In this document: positions 45,550-57,973 of the stretch, one piece after another
Numbering within the stretch: the stretch's first letter is position 1
Layout of the letters: the number at the start of each line of letters is the position of its first letter
The notes under the pieces: model-generated
The model's input: only the letters and a program-made list of their open reading frames with translations
Database searches by the model: none
What the model was told of the DNA's origin: nothing
Made by a program: the position numbers and the translations under genes
From: Biscogniauxia marginata
Lineage: Eukaryota > Ascomycota > Sordariomycetes > Xylariales > Xylariaceae
Assembly: GCA_022695795.1 (NCBI GenBank)
Contig: MU404199.1
Coordinates: forward strand, 16,252-80,251
Direction: 5' to 3'
DNA: 64,000 bases

Positions 45550-47022
45550 ATGGCAGAACGGGCAGCTTTTGTCCGGGTTTCCGGCCCGCCAAACAGCAGT
45601 TTTCTCGTTGGCTATCCCGGCATTTCAGCAACGCTGGTAAGTGACCGTTAATCAATCGATTCGTCCATGTTGCCTGTTTGTCTGTTGTCTGCTCGTATTT
45701 ACATCGCTCCGTCATGTCGAGGATGCCGAGGCCCAGGGTTGGGGATTCGCGAGACGAACTCCCCTCTGCTCCAAATGCCCCGACTGCCCGACCTGATCAA
45801 ACCGGTCAGACCAGCTAACCGTCTCATGCAGCCGCGCATAGAGGGCAAAGTCGAGATCAGACCACTGAAAGGATTCAGCGCATCCGTTCCCATCTCCCTC
45901 GTCCGGATATGCCTGCAGCGGAGGGAAACAATCCACCCGGCCGCCGAGAGCGTGACCAAGCGGCACCTTGGCACGCCCCGACGCGAAACTACCGACCTCG
46001 TCGGTAAGGAGCTTCTGTTATACCGGTGCGCAACCGGGAAAGGATTCGAGAATGTTATGGCGATGGACTTGCCCTTCGTCTTGTTCATCCCCTTCGGGCG
46101 CGGGGGCGAGGAGACAAACAGGAGGATACCACCGGCGTCGTTAAGGCTTCCGAGTAGAACTGCAGAGACCTGCTACGAATTGGTCGTGACGGTGCAGCAA
46201 GGTCAGAGCGTGCAGAACAAGTATGCGTTTCCCGTGCCCTTGCAGCGATACGATACTTTATCGACCTTTGGGATGTACAATCGGCCCGAGACCAAAATCG
46301 CGTCTGTCGACAGCATAGTGAGCCTCGGTATTTCGTTACCGCGATGGAGCTATGGTCCCACAGACCCGATCACAGTATATATTAAGCTGGCCCCGAATCC
46401 AGACTGGTTGGCCAAGGCGAGGAAGGTCACCATACAGAAGATCACACTAACGATCGAGGAAGAGATCACTTATAATCCCGAGGGCGACGAACCGACCAAG
46501 AAGATCAACAGGCTGCAGAAACGGGTTCAAAATGTCGGTAGCAAGCTGCCAGAGAGTGGCTGGGTGACAAATATGGGTGTCGTTTTCCCACACAAGGATC
46601 TACGAGACCCTCAGGGGATTATTCGGAGAGGAGACCCATCATTTCCTAATTATGAGGTTACATCATTCACGACGGCATCAACTCTCTACAAGATTGAATT
46701 CTTTCTCGGAATTAAGGTAGGCGAGCTTTTCTAATAAGACTCGATGCTGTGGGTTAGTGCTGATAAAATTCACCCATAGGCATCTTTGACGTCTGCCCGT
46801 GATATCACCCTTCGACAACCTATAGTCATCTGTCCGTTAGACCACCAAGCATGTAAAGAGGAGATGGATGCTATTGAGCAGGCGGCTAAGGATGCTTCTT
46901 CTATCGACCAGAACAACCCAATGCTACCAGCAAGAAATATCGTATTAGCCAACGATCCAAATGCCCTAGCTACGATAGGGCTCTGTCTGGTAGGGGGTCA
47001 AAAGAAGCCGCTGATCGAATGA
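45550..47022 (+). CDS. Arrestin-like protein
   Basis: Three exons (45550-45636, 45832-46716, 46780-47022) keep frame and give 404 residues. The start MAERAAFVRVSGPPNSSF lies at a CACCATGG context. Intron 1 has GTAAGT, an AGCTAAC branch and GCAG. Exon 2 opens PRIEGKVEIRPLKGFSASVP, the first strands of an arrestin N-terminal sandwich, followed by a long insertion, LPFVLFIPFG and PPASLRLPS. The second half (LGISLPRWSYGPTDPITVYI, then KITLTIEEEITYN) fits an arrestin C-domain. Fungal arrestin-like proteins are adaptors for ubiquitination of membrane transporters. I see no clear PPxY motif, so the partner is unknown. Confidence 0.75.
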
Positions 47023-48206
47023 ACCATCACTCTGGCAAACTAATGATATAAGATACCGAAGCCCAAACTCGTTCTCGTTGCCACTTCAGACACGCTAGAA
47101 ACAATCGGCTTCTTCGATGCCAATGTCGGTTTTCTAGCTTCTTGCAGCCTTCTCCAGACCCCTGGGCTCGAGTAACTGAGAGCTTATCTTGATCGGCTGC
47201 GGCTGCGCATTAACGCGATCAAGGAAATAGATATCTTATTGACGCGCTAGCTCCGAAACGGGATAAAAAATATGTCAAGCGATTTTGGCTGAAAGAAGTC
47301 TCGAGTCAATCTACGGCCTCCGTTTCTTTGGCGGAAGTCGATATGCGAATGACCCAATTCCACTGCGCCAGGCAGAGAGAGGCCTTGTGAGGATGGCCTT
47401 ATTAGCATTGATCACTCGAGCAGAAACCGGCAGTGGGTCACCCCCAGAAAGCTGGCAATACATGCTCGAGGAAAGCAAATAATCTCGCAGTCATAATTCA
47501 TCGGGAGGAATATGTGGTATTATAGATGAGGTAAAAGGGAAGGAGTCGGAGTACGTGGTTTCATGCCCTCTTGGTTATTAATCTAGCGTCGATCATGACA
47601 ATCCACATGAAGGTCCCGCGGCGTTACGAGGGTAGATTTCGCAAAGCGAGCAGGATATCCACTGGAGGATGGGGTCTTCTTGGGGCGTTACGGAAAACTT
47701 TTGGCTTGAGTCGTAACTGGCGACCTTTTACTTCTCGAATATCTAACGGCCAGCACATTTTGTAGTTCACAGCACTACCAATACCGACTAATCTACGATC
47801 AAGCCGCATTTTTTTCCGTTCTACGCAATGCGAACGCACAGGATCACATGTCCCAGTGCACACGTTTATATACCTTACTCCAGGGTGAGACTTTAGTCAG
47901 TCGGATAGACGGCCATAACGTGACATACCTATGCACACAGGTGTTATATATATGGCACTATACGTTTTTCTAGCCTTTTCTGTCGAGGTGGAACAGATAT
48001 GAAGGGAAATATGGCAATGAAATATTCGATAATGACAGAGTTCCAAGTTGTATTATATAAAGTTTATTAAAAAGAAGCTTCTTTATATACTTACCTACCT
48101 ACCTAGCTTTTAATAATTTGTAAATAACAAATTAAAATGAATAGATCAAGAGGTTGAGAAGCAAAATGATGCTGAGACTAAAAAGCTCAAAAACAAAAGA
48201 TTATGT
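47023..48206. other. Intergenic, 1.2 kb; possible coding debris
   Basis: Two short frames (47285-47482, MAERSLESIYGLRFFGG; and 47571-47765) have protein-like composition but no domain and no joining splice sites. They may be relics of a lost gene. The 3' part is AT-rich up to the tRNA. Confidence 0.4.
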
Positions 48207-48316
48207 TGAGAGCTGCAGGATTCGAACCTGCGCGGTTTCCCATTGCGGTTTCAAGTACTCCCCTTTAGAAGGGGAATGACCTAAACACAACGCCTTAACC
48301 ACTCGGCCAAACTCCC
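48207..48316 (-). tRNA. tRNA-Leu (anticodon UAG), with intron
   Basis: The minus strand folds as a class II tRNA. Acceptor stem GGGAGTT pairs with AGCTCTC, followed by discriminator A. The D arm reads GCCGAGTGGTTAAGGC, the T arm GCAGGTTCGAATCCTGC. A long variable arm TGG-GAAA-CCG marks Leu/Ser class. The anticodon stem TTGTG pairs with CGCAA. The loop TTTAGG gives anticodon TAG, decoding CUA. An intron of about 32 nt starts after the base 3' to the anticodon and contains the hairpin CCCCTT/AAGGGG. T-rich sequence downstream can act as a Pol III terminator. Confidence 0.93.
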
Positions 48317-48612
48317 ATGAAGGCAAACAGATGTTACCAGTATAGATCTCGCTCATTTTAGGGCAAAGGAGGGGTAGAAATTGCATTGGTTGGCTGAGGT
48401 CCACTTGAGGCGGGAATACAAAGTGGGGAAGTCCTTGCAGGTTGGGCCCGTATTTAACTGTCACTTGAGGTGATCTGCAAGGCTGAGCGGCCGATCAGAG
48501 ACAAGAAAAGAGAAAAAGCGGCAGCCTCGTTAGAAATTTCCTGTGTCAGTCAGTTTATCACTGTTCAACATTTCTTGCCAATTGATTCAATTTCTCCATT
48601 TCACTCGCCGCC
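48317..48612. other. Short divergent spacer between tRNA-Leu and SEN54
   Basis: About 300 bp with no coding signal. It contains the SEN54 5' leader and promoter. Confidence 0.5.
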
Positions 48613-50157
48613 ATGCCCTCTGATGACGAAGACCCCGCGCCCGCCTCCTCCGTCAATGACCCCGCCGCCGCTACCGGCGAGAACGACGGCGGCGGCGACG
48701 TCCATCCTTCACTCGAAGATGACGACGATGCGCCCGCAGACGACAAGACGCAGGATTTCCGCCACTTTAACACGCTCTTCAACAAGCGCCAGGCCTTGGG
48801 CCGGACCGTGCGCCGCGGCGAGAAGGACTTCGAGTCGCACGGCACGCGCGCGCAGGAGGGACAGCTCGAGTCCAGCCGCGCCGCCATGCACGAGGTCCTA
48901 AGCTACACGCGCACCCATAAGTCTAAGGACTACCTGCGGGGCTGGTACTTCCCCGACCGCTGGGCCGACATGCCCGCCGGGGAGAAGGAGGACGGGGGCG
49001 CGGCGGGCTTGTTCGCGAGGGAGAGGGTCGTCGTGCTCGAATCGGACAAGGGCACAATGGCGCACACCACCGGCCGCGTCGTCACGGGCGCCGAGAAGCA
49101 CTCCCCCGGCTGGCTGAAGACGTGGCTGCTGCCTGAGGAGGCGCTGTACCTGGTCGAGAGAGGGTCGCTGGACCTGTGGTGGCCGGCAAGGGGGATCGAG
49201 GATGTGCTCGTCACGGCGGAGAAAGGAGGCGAGGATAGCAGCAATTTGGCTGAGAATGCCGCCGAGAGCGAGAATAGGACAGAACTCGCAGACTACGAAC
49301 TCGGGGTCCCGCTGAGTCTCCAGGGGGCGTATGCGCTGCTCGTCGGCCGCGACGGGGAGAGGGGCAAGGTCAGCCTCGAGAAGTACCAGGTCTACGCAAA
49401 CCTGCGGCGGTCGGGATACAGGGTCCTAAGAGCTACGTCTTCGATACCTCCACCGATGCCGACAACGACTGGAGTCGCGCCGGGGAAACCGCCGTTGCGC
49501 GCGCTGTGGGAGTGGCTGGTCTCGCTCACAGGGAAGACACATGATGACACGAGCACGCCCGTGACAAAAGGCCGTCCCAGATATGGCTACGGCCCACTCG
49601 TGAGACCCGGGCTCTACCGCTCCTACGGGCCCATCTACGCACAACTCGCGCTGATCCCGCGGCACAAACCCACTCCTACTCTCTTGCCCACAGCAGCAAT
49701 AGAACCCTTCCGGGTCCACTACCACGCCTGGAACAACACGTCAGCATTCACCAAGGCGCGCCCCCCACCGCCCGACTTCCGCATCGCCGTCGTCGACGCC
49801 CGGTCCTCCGGCGTCCCCACCCTCGAGGAGATGTCCGCGCTCCTGGAATCCGGGACCCCGCTCGAGCCTCCTCCGCCGCAACCCGAGCCGGGAGCACAGC
49901 AGGGCGGGGCGGGCCCTATGTACAGGCGCCTCAAGCACGCGTGGCGCAACGCCGTCGTGGCCGTCGTGGACACGGGGATGGTGAGCTACCTGCGCTTCGG
50001 CGAGATGGCGTTCGCGGAGGAGAGGCTGTACGAGAGGTTCGTGGGTGGTGGTAGCGGTGGGAGTGGTGGGGGGAAGGGGAAGAGGGGGGGACGAGGGGCG
50101 GGAAGGGGAAGGGGTGGGAGAGGCGGTAGGGGGAGAGGGAGCGGGCGGGGGGCTTGA
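48613..50157 (+). CDS. tRNA-splicing endonuclease subunit SEN54
   Basis: One uninterrupted ORF of 514 residues. An acidic N-terminus is followed by the conserved FRHFNTLFNKRQALGRTVRRG segment. The Sen54 core reads WLLPEEALYLVERGSLDLWW and LSLQGAYALLVGRDG, then KYQVYANLRRSGYRVLRA. The C-terminal part contains a Pro-rich linker, FRIAVVDARSSGVPTLEEM, and MYRRLKHAWRNAVVAVVDTG. SEN54 is a structural, non-catalytic subunit of the SEN complex that removes tRNA introns. The last 35 or so residues are a Gly/Arg tail ([19 protein letters not shown]), not usual for SEN54 and reminiscent of RNA-binding RGG boxes. Strong GC bias marks the whole ORF. Confidence 0.92.
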   Translation: MPSDDEDPAPASSVNDPAAATGENDGGGDVHPSLEDDDDAPADDKTQDFRHFNTLFNKRQALGRTVRRGEKDFESHGTRAQEGQLESSRAAMHEVLSYTRTHKSKDYLRGWYFPDRWADMPAGEKEDGGAAGLFARERVVVLESDKGTMAHTTGRVVTGAEKHSPGWLKTWLLPEEALYLVERGSLDLWWPARGIEDVLVTAEKGGEDSSNLAENAAESENRTELADYELGVPLSLQGAYALLVGRDGERGKVSLEKYQVYANLRRSGYRVLRATSSIPPPMPTTTGVAPGKPPLRALWEWLVSLTGKTHDDTSTPVTKGRPRYGYGPLVRPGLYRSYGPIYAQLALIPRHKPTPTLLPTAAIEPFRVHYHAWNNTSAFTKARPPPPDFRIAVVDARSSGVPTLEEMSALLESGTPLEPPPPQPEPGAQQGGAGPMYRRLKHAWRNAVVAVVDTGMVSYLRFGEMAFAEERLYERFVGGGSGGSGGGKGKRGGRGAGRGRGGRGGRGRGSGRGA

Positions 50158-53100
50158 GGAATGGGGGAAGTGTTTGGAGTAGGATGGGTTGATGGATTTG
50201 TTGGATATGGGATGAGAGGGTTGGTATGGATATATATGTATGTGGATACTGATATGGATACTGATGATGAATCATGATCATGACTTATTTGGATGGACGG
50301 GATGAGATACGACACAGGCTCTGGGTTTTATTATGTGACTAGCGGCTAGACGGTTGGTTCAAAGGGGTTATTCTTGGGGGGTTCGATGAGCAAAGAAGCC
50401 CCCCTCTCCCGAGAAGAAAAAGAAAAAAGAAAAGGGAGGGGCAAGGACTTTCCCTATCACCACAAGTAGTCACTAGAAGAAATGGAGGACCTATCTACAT
50501 TGGAGATGCCTTACCTACCTATGTAGTTTCTATTTACCAAAACCTGACGAGAATTCCCCTTGATTTGCGCTCCACGCTCCTTTTTTGCTATATACGGGAT
50601 AACCTGTGAGTCTATTCCCGTTATGATGCATGATCGTTACCAAGTGGATGGTAATGCCATTGCTCGCATGTTGAAGACATATGGTGGTAGGTGAGATGGG
50701 GGTTTGGGGTTGAGTATATAGGTAGGTACCTAAGTAGGTATGATTCGCCTTGTTACAGTCTCCTCTACACGAGAGCAAACAAGTTGGGCGACTGATTTGA
50801 CAGGCTTTCGATATCTCTTTTCTGTTCCATGACTTTTTTTAGTTAATTCTGTAGGATCTTTCATGATTGTATTTTGATCGAGTGGGCTGATTACCTTGGG
50901 TACTTAAAATTCAAAAACTAAAAAATCAGTCTCAACTCAAGCAGAAAACCTGGGGGTTTTTTTTTTAATTTTGATTTGCGTGTAAGATTCCAATTGTGTT
51001 AGTTAACGTTGAGTAGTATGTATGTAGCAAAGAATTGATAGATGGTACGGTATTTTACAGAAAAATGGAAATTAAACAGTAATATGTGTATTTTACCTCC
51101 GTTGAGGCTGGATACAGACGCGTAGAGAGAAGGAGAGGGGCTCAGGGGCAGGGCTCGGGATGACTGGACTACAAGGGGCGCTGTTGTAATCGAGCTGCTT
51201 GATGTGTGAAGATGTGTAATCTGGTGTTGATCTATCTCTACGGCATTGGAATGGATGGATGTAAGAAAAGAATAATAGCCACATGAGCAAGTACCTAGGG
51301 TACTTGCTGTAACATACCTAAGGTTAGGTATATAACGTTTTGATATACTTAAATACCTATCTACCTATCTTATATGTACGTATACAACCTTGGAGATAAG
51401 CTGGATATGAAGTGTATTAAAGGCGTGAATGATATTATTAGAAATAAAACAAGAAAAAAACGAAAAGAAGGATTTCAGGGTTTTTTTTTTTTTTTTGCAA
51501 TACTTTTATCGTGAAAGGCTTTAATCTTAAGAAGGTTCGCGCCAGGAAGCACTCCAGTATGTATATATAGTGTAGCAATGTAGTTGGTACACGACAGACT
51601 AGAACTACAGCTACGTAGAACCCAGTGTCCTTTTTATCCTTATATGCAAGCATGTGTGTAGATTACATGTATCATGTCCATTAATCTCCTTCTACACTGC
51701 AGCTCCAAGACCACTCCAGAGCTAACCTCACTAACCTCACTATAAAACGTGCCTTATACCTATCCATATATCCAGCTCCCTGTTTGGGTGTTATGGGGGA
51801 GGGAAGGGTTAACCCATACGGCATAGCCACCTCTCGGTACCTACGTACATGCATCTAGGTGGAGTGAAACGCCTGCTAGTAGGAAGAAGGGACTATTATC
51901 GGCCTTGTGTAGTGTTACTTTGGGTCTTAGTGTTGCTACTTAGGTAGGACTTTTCGTTTCGTGATTTGTGTTTAGGACTTCAGGGCTGGGGGCCTTAAGT
52001 CCTGGAGCTTGACATGTAGTACAACGTAGGAACTGCGACGTGAGAAGTAGATCGATGGATACGTTGCAGGCATTACTTGCTACGCAAGAGAAAGAAAGGA
52101 AGAATATTAACCCGTAAATCTTTTTTAAAAAACATTGTGTCCTAAGTAGTTGTAGTTCTAGTTCCTTAAATAATAACTACGCAGAAACGGAGGCTTTTAA
52201 CTGCTATGAGATTTGAAGGCAATTTTTACCTAAACGCTTCCCACACACGACTTCTGCTACGAAGCCCGGTATTAAAGTGGTTAATAAATTTTCAGGACTT
52301 AGAAATCGAATTTATACCCCATCATCTAGTATAAAGAATAAGCATATCTGACGACTGTTCGTATAAATGGTCATCACCGCTTCGTATTTCGTATTTCGCT
52401 CTTAAGCACTAGGTAGTTATGCTAATGAGAGGACGTGGAGTCAGAAGAGGGAAGGAAGAAGAGAGGGAGATAAGTCCAATATTTACACTTATAAGCATTC
52501 AGAATAGCCACTATCGTAGCGATAAGTGATCTGACTTAGTGGTATTCCCATTATCCTTTTGATACCAATTGTGCTGGTTGTTACTGTAGTCGATAGAACG
52601 GATATTGTACACGTATGGTGTTGCTCGAACGATTTCGTTCGAATATCTGTGTTTTATAGATTCATGGCAATGTTTTGCGCTATAAAGCATCCAGATATTA
52701 CCTCACAGTGCTTTCAAACCCATGCACCGACGGTTGAATGTAAAATAGACATATATAGCTGCCGGCACGAGTATATTGCCTATTATATTATCGACAATAT
52801 CCCTACACTCAAAGTTTTCTCCCTTTTCCACCTGTGGTATTTGGTAAGAGCTAATTGTGATGCTCATGTGAACCCATAAAAAGTAGATAGTGCAATACTA
52901 TCTACTATGTGTCTCCTTTGTCGAGTATCCGTGCATACCTAAGGTTGTAATCTAGGTATGTACTTATTCTTATACCTCCAATTTCTCGGGGTTACAAATA
53001 CGATAGCGATAACAGGCATCCTTGGTCCATACCTTGTATCTTATGTGCTGTACAACAAGAAAAAGAATGTTTCGGTTTTGATAGTCGGCCGCACATTCTG

Positions 53101-56100
53101 TTCTTTGAATACATATATGCAGGTCGATATGTTAAAAATAAGAGGATACCTTTCTGAAAAATGTCCTATATGTAAAGCTGTTACTCGATATGAAGTTGTT
53201 TGTATATAGTACACTTTCTCTCGCCTTGAATAGCTTGGCGAGGGGGGATGACGAAATACTCTCAATGGAGATATTTATATAGAAGCCCGAAGGTACCTAG
53301 TTATCGTTGTTGGTTAACTGACATGAATCCTGGATCAGCTCACAATCCTCACTTTTGCTAATAGTCCTTCGAGAGTAGCTTCGTCAGGATACATCACGCA
53401 GAAATATGCTGGTCTATAAGTAGCTTCTGGAACGTTACAATGGTGTCCCCCATCTCTCTATCTTTTTACCGCCCAAGGGTGCCTACATACCCGCATTGTC
53501 CGGACCAACAAACCAGACAGAGTGACCATTCATCCCAACCTCCGGCCTACCCCGGGGGGTTGGTAGTACAGCTACGGTCCCACGGCATTCAAACGAGGGA
53601 GAGAAAACCGGAGAGGAAACGAGAGGGCGCCACAAAGTGTGGAAAAATTGCGTAGAGATGAGCTATCATGTTGCAAGCTCGTGGCCGGTGATTGTTGTGA
53701 TACACCCTCTCCCCCAAAAAGAGCCGAGGCAGAGAGTATTCTTTTGGGGGTTGCTCCCACAATCCCCCCATTCTATTTGACTATCCATTGGAAGTGCCGG
53801 CCCTACCAAAGATAATAAATACCCAAGATTGCACAGACACACACAAGAGAGAAGGCCGTAGTCCCGCATTGTCCTTGTGCTACCTTGATTGATGAGGAAG
53901 GGTCCGAGTCACAGTAGCCACGATTGATATTGTCGATGAGCAATTTGTCGTTCGGTTACTTTATCACTATCTTACTTACACTATCTTACTTATTATCGTC
54001 GGATGAGTACTTATCTGTTGTCCGGACCGCCGGCGAACAAAAAAAATTCAAAAAAACAATATAAGTTCGCTAACATACCTTGCATACCTACTAATATTAG
54101 TTGGGTTTTGCAGATAGGAGCTATCGAGGGCGACGTAGCTGAATGGTTACCTTAGTCTTTGGGAATCAATCACATGATTCGTGATTGCGTGCAGCAGCAC
54201 TGCAACAGCAGATCTCGGGTAGGTCGGTGGCCTGACTGGGTCCAGCTAAGACTAGTTTGATCCGCAGGGATTTGTTTGTAGGAAAGTCTCGATGCCAGAT
54301 GCTTCGCCCGATCGGCCGATCATATCGTCAGGAGAATAAAAGATGGTATGGGAAAGAAAAAGAAAGAAAGAAAAAACTTAAAACTGTTCCTCTTGTCCAC
54401 ACTAACAAGTGGAAAAACACACACTGTCGGGATGTAGCGGTAATCCGGCTTGGATCCTGTAAACCATGTTATTGTTGGCTCTTCGATATCCTTCATTCAA
54501 CTCCAGTTCGGGTTCTCGGTATGAGAGTGGGAAATCTCAAATGCTAATCGTGCGACAGGGTACAATAGTAAGGACGGCAAAATAGGCACATAATGCAATC
54601 CTAAGGCTTATCTCTTGCGCGGTGTGGCTCGAGTTGGGTTTTGAGGCTTTTTGTATCTTAATTTATGTTCTTTGCTTACCAATACTGTATCTGTATGTCT
54701 AGTATTGGCGTACCGTGTTATAGACTCACTACGATCAGTGGCCTCGAGTGGTCGACAGAGAGGTAACCCGGGCAAGTATGGAATGGATGACATGTATAGA
54801 GAGAGAATGCATGTCGTAATTCTTCCTGTTGCCGAATGCCAATAAGTTTCTTAGGCTATCGCACACTCCGGTAAAGTAAACGCACCATGGCACTGATGAA
54901 AGTCAGACATGCAGCAGGTCTACCAGGAACAACTGTCTACGTGTTACGTCCATAGCCTCCAACAATTCATTCACCATGGATATATCGTTTAGCCCTGCAA
55001 CCCCCACTTTGTCACTTATTGCTCGATGAGACTCTGGGAGATCGGACACGAGGGATTCATTGGTGGCTTTTTTGCTTGGCGCATGTGTGGTGAATGGAGT
55101 CCAAGTCAATTGAATCAAGGCAACTCTGGGGGCGACTTGTAGATGGGGATTCCTGCCCTGCATTGAAGGCTATAAATATTCCCATCGTCTACAATTGCAG
55201 GGGGTGGGACAAGGTGTTAGCCCCATGTTTGAGAAGTGTTGGAGGTTTCCTGCTAATTGTTGCTGTATTACATTAGGGATTCCATGTCGCTATTATACGG
55301 GCTTAAAGATAGGTACTTGGGTACATACATCCGGCTAATAATGTACCTAAGTACAATACCGCATTCACTATAAACAGCATGTTCCCGGCCCCGTCGGTGT
55401 GCTCTGCATGTACATCAATATGTACGGTACAGCCGATCTAAGGAACCTACATTGGCACCAAGTAACTCGAGCAAGTAGGCATGTATAGCAAGAGACATAC
55501 GGATTGCAGTATTTATTTATCTTCACGTTGATAGATGACGGCATACGCGTCTATCAATTTTAATTTATCGAGTTCCTTCGGGATTGACTTGGAGGTACCT
55601 CGTACATGTATAGGTACCTACTCTGTTATTATCGAGTGGCGGCAGTCCCCGCGCCCTAAACGCAACCCGAAGAGGGAATCACCTAATCGCCGCAGGCGGC
55701 TGCTCATCATAGGCCGAGCAGGGCAACCAGCTGCATATTGATACTCGGGACAGCTTAACTCGGTAAACTAGAAATATAAACTTGGCTTGAACTGACTCTT
55801 CTCTTGCACAAAACAATAAGTCGAGCCGGGGCGGTGCTGTGTGTTGGCCATTGTCGCACAAGACTTAGAGTTAGGGCAAAGGCAGGTAAAAATGGAATTA
55901 GTTTGGTTTCTAGGCCTTGGCCTAATTGTAATATTCCCGAAGTCTATTCGTTCTGCGGCCAATCCGGAGATATTGCCATACCCATTTGGGCGCAAACGCA
56001 GGCGAGGATGGGGGAAAAAAATAAAATAAAACAGCTCTACCTTGCCAAAAATGCTCAAACCTCCCTCTGGTACTTCGAGGTACTTCAAGTTGAGACAAAC

Positions 56101-57973
56101 AACACCTGGAACAACAATTAAGAGGTGCATATCGTATCCATCGCGTCAGGTCGACAATACCGTGACATGCCGTATACTCGTATGGCACGGATATAGTCTT
56201 CCAGAGGGTTATTCAGCTGGATGCATATACAGTAAAAAAACAATTACGGCGCTGTCATCATTGTGTACCTGCAATACGTCCAGAGTTGAAACATGGGGTC
56301 CGAGGAACAATTAGTGACAATCTTAATGAACATGCTAATTACGACTTTGCAGACACGATTGACGTGGTATGATAAAACGCGGTACATACACAGTCGCAGG
56401 AGGAGGGTTAATTTTTTTCTTCTTAGTGTCCCACCCGCCATAGACATTAGGCCAATCAGCTCAACCGAGTGATTTCTCTTGGTCTCCCTTAAGTTGACAA
56501 GATTATTGAGGTTCCCTCCACCCCTGTCCGGGTTTCTTTTGGGTCAGACATAGGTTGATTGAAAATTGCTTACTTTTTGCCGGTTGGTCGCCCGAATTCT
56601 CTCTCAATCTATTATTGACTCTTAATCCCCCCCTTCCAACCTCGTCCCACCCACAATACACGCACATCTTGCATCTGCATACCTCTTCCCACTTCTCCAT
56701 TAACTTTTTCTTCTCTTCCCTGCCGGGGCTTTTACGAAGTTGGTCATTCTCATTGACATCACTCCGATCTCCATCAAGACTGCCACAACAACAAAAAAAA
56801 GAAAAAGAAAAAAAAAACACGGTCTTGTTAACGGTAATTAACACCTTCCACACCCCCCATCCCCCGGTCCCCTATCTCCCATCCCCCATCACACCCAGAA
56901 GTTTGGTTTCCACGCGTCTTGGGAACGTTTTTTCTTGTCGCATTGTCTTCCCGACCGAGGAAATCTACACCCCCGTCTCTACGTTGGAAGCTGATAAGTT
57001 TTATCTCCTGTAGGCCACCTTTGAGCACACTATAGTGCGCCGCTGCTTTCGGGTGTTTACCAAACGCCAAAGTAACCCTCAATTCACCTGAGACTGACTA
57101 CCTACGGCACTACCTCAGGTACTTATGTACCGCTGCCTCGAGGCATTCGTATTCAACCCTTGAAACCCAAGACAACTTGGCTTAGCCTTGACTCCCCCAT
57201 ACCGTCCATTCCGCGGGCATCGGCGATAGTTGTATAGTAAGTCGAGTTATATACCCTTGTTTATGCCTCTTGCTTTTCAACACCGATAAGTCCCCATTTT
57301 CCCCCAGGGTTTCCTATTTACGCTACTTGGGTTGTGGAGCATCGAGAAGAACAAGACCCCGCTTTTCTCATACAATACACCTCGAATAACTCTGAGCAAC
57401 TTGAGTCTCTCTCAATGCATCAATCTCACATACACTTGACCAAAAAAAGACCAAGGACTATTCACAACCCAACACGCCATGACAAAACAACAACGAATTG
57501 CTTGTGACTCCTCCCACCCCCACTGACTCTGGCTGCCTAGGCCGTTACTCCGCGTATACAAGTTTTGCCACAGGCCGGGGCGAATAGAAATACGTTTCGC
57601 ATCTCTGGTAGGTCAATTTTCTCTATCCAGCCTCTCAAGGTTCAATAGGCATCGCCCCACTCTTCAATGAAATCACATTCACTTGTCGCTCTCAATTCAT
57701 TGATTAAACACTTTGTTAACCTCAACATATTTTTTTCCCTAGGTCCTCAAGGGAGACAATTGATTTACCCTTCTTCAACCTTTCGCAAATACCTTGACGT
57801 CATATTGACATCTCGCCTGTTTCTACTTCCCGCATCACTCTCACTACACCACCACATTCTTCTCTCCTTGTAACCTACCCATTCTCGAGATAGTGTGGCT
57901 GCACACACACAACACTAGCAAACTGGATCCTTCAACAGACAACAAGACGGTTGACACCGGACCCTCATCCACG
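50158..57973. other. Gene desert, 7.8 kb
   Basis: No frame here shows a domain, plausible splice pattern or codon bias. The DNA has TAGGTACC-type motifs (50508-50745, 51290-51375, 51835-51960, 52937-52960, 55311-55345, 55593-55622), a T17 run near 51481, and short hairpins. From about 56590 the plus strand becomes C/T-rich up to 57970, typical of a long promoter and 5' leader for the gene at 57974. No tRNA, 5S rRNA or transposon ends were recognised. Confidence 0.5.

Noticed and set aside
54130..54205. tRNA-like segment (GTAGCTGAATGGTTA, then a stem CAATCAC/GTGATTG)
   Set aside because: There is no standard T-loop sequence, no paired acceptor stem and no credible anticodon arm.
56555..57013. 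152-codon plus-strand frame upstream of the tandem-domain gene
   Set aside because: Ser/Pro/Leu-rich translation of a C/T-rich leader; no homology and no splice link to the gene.
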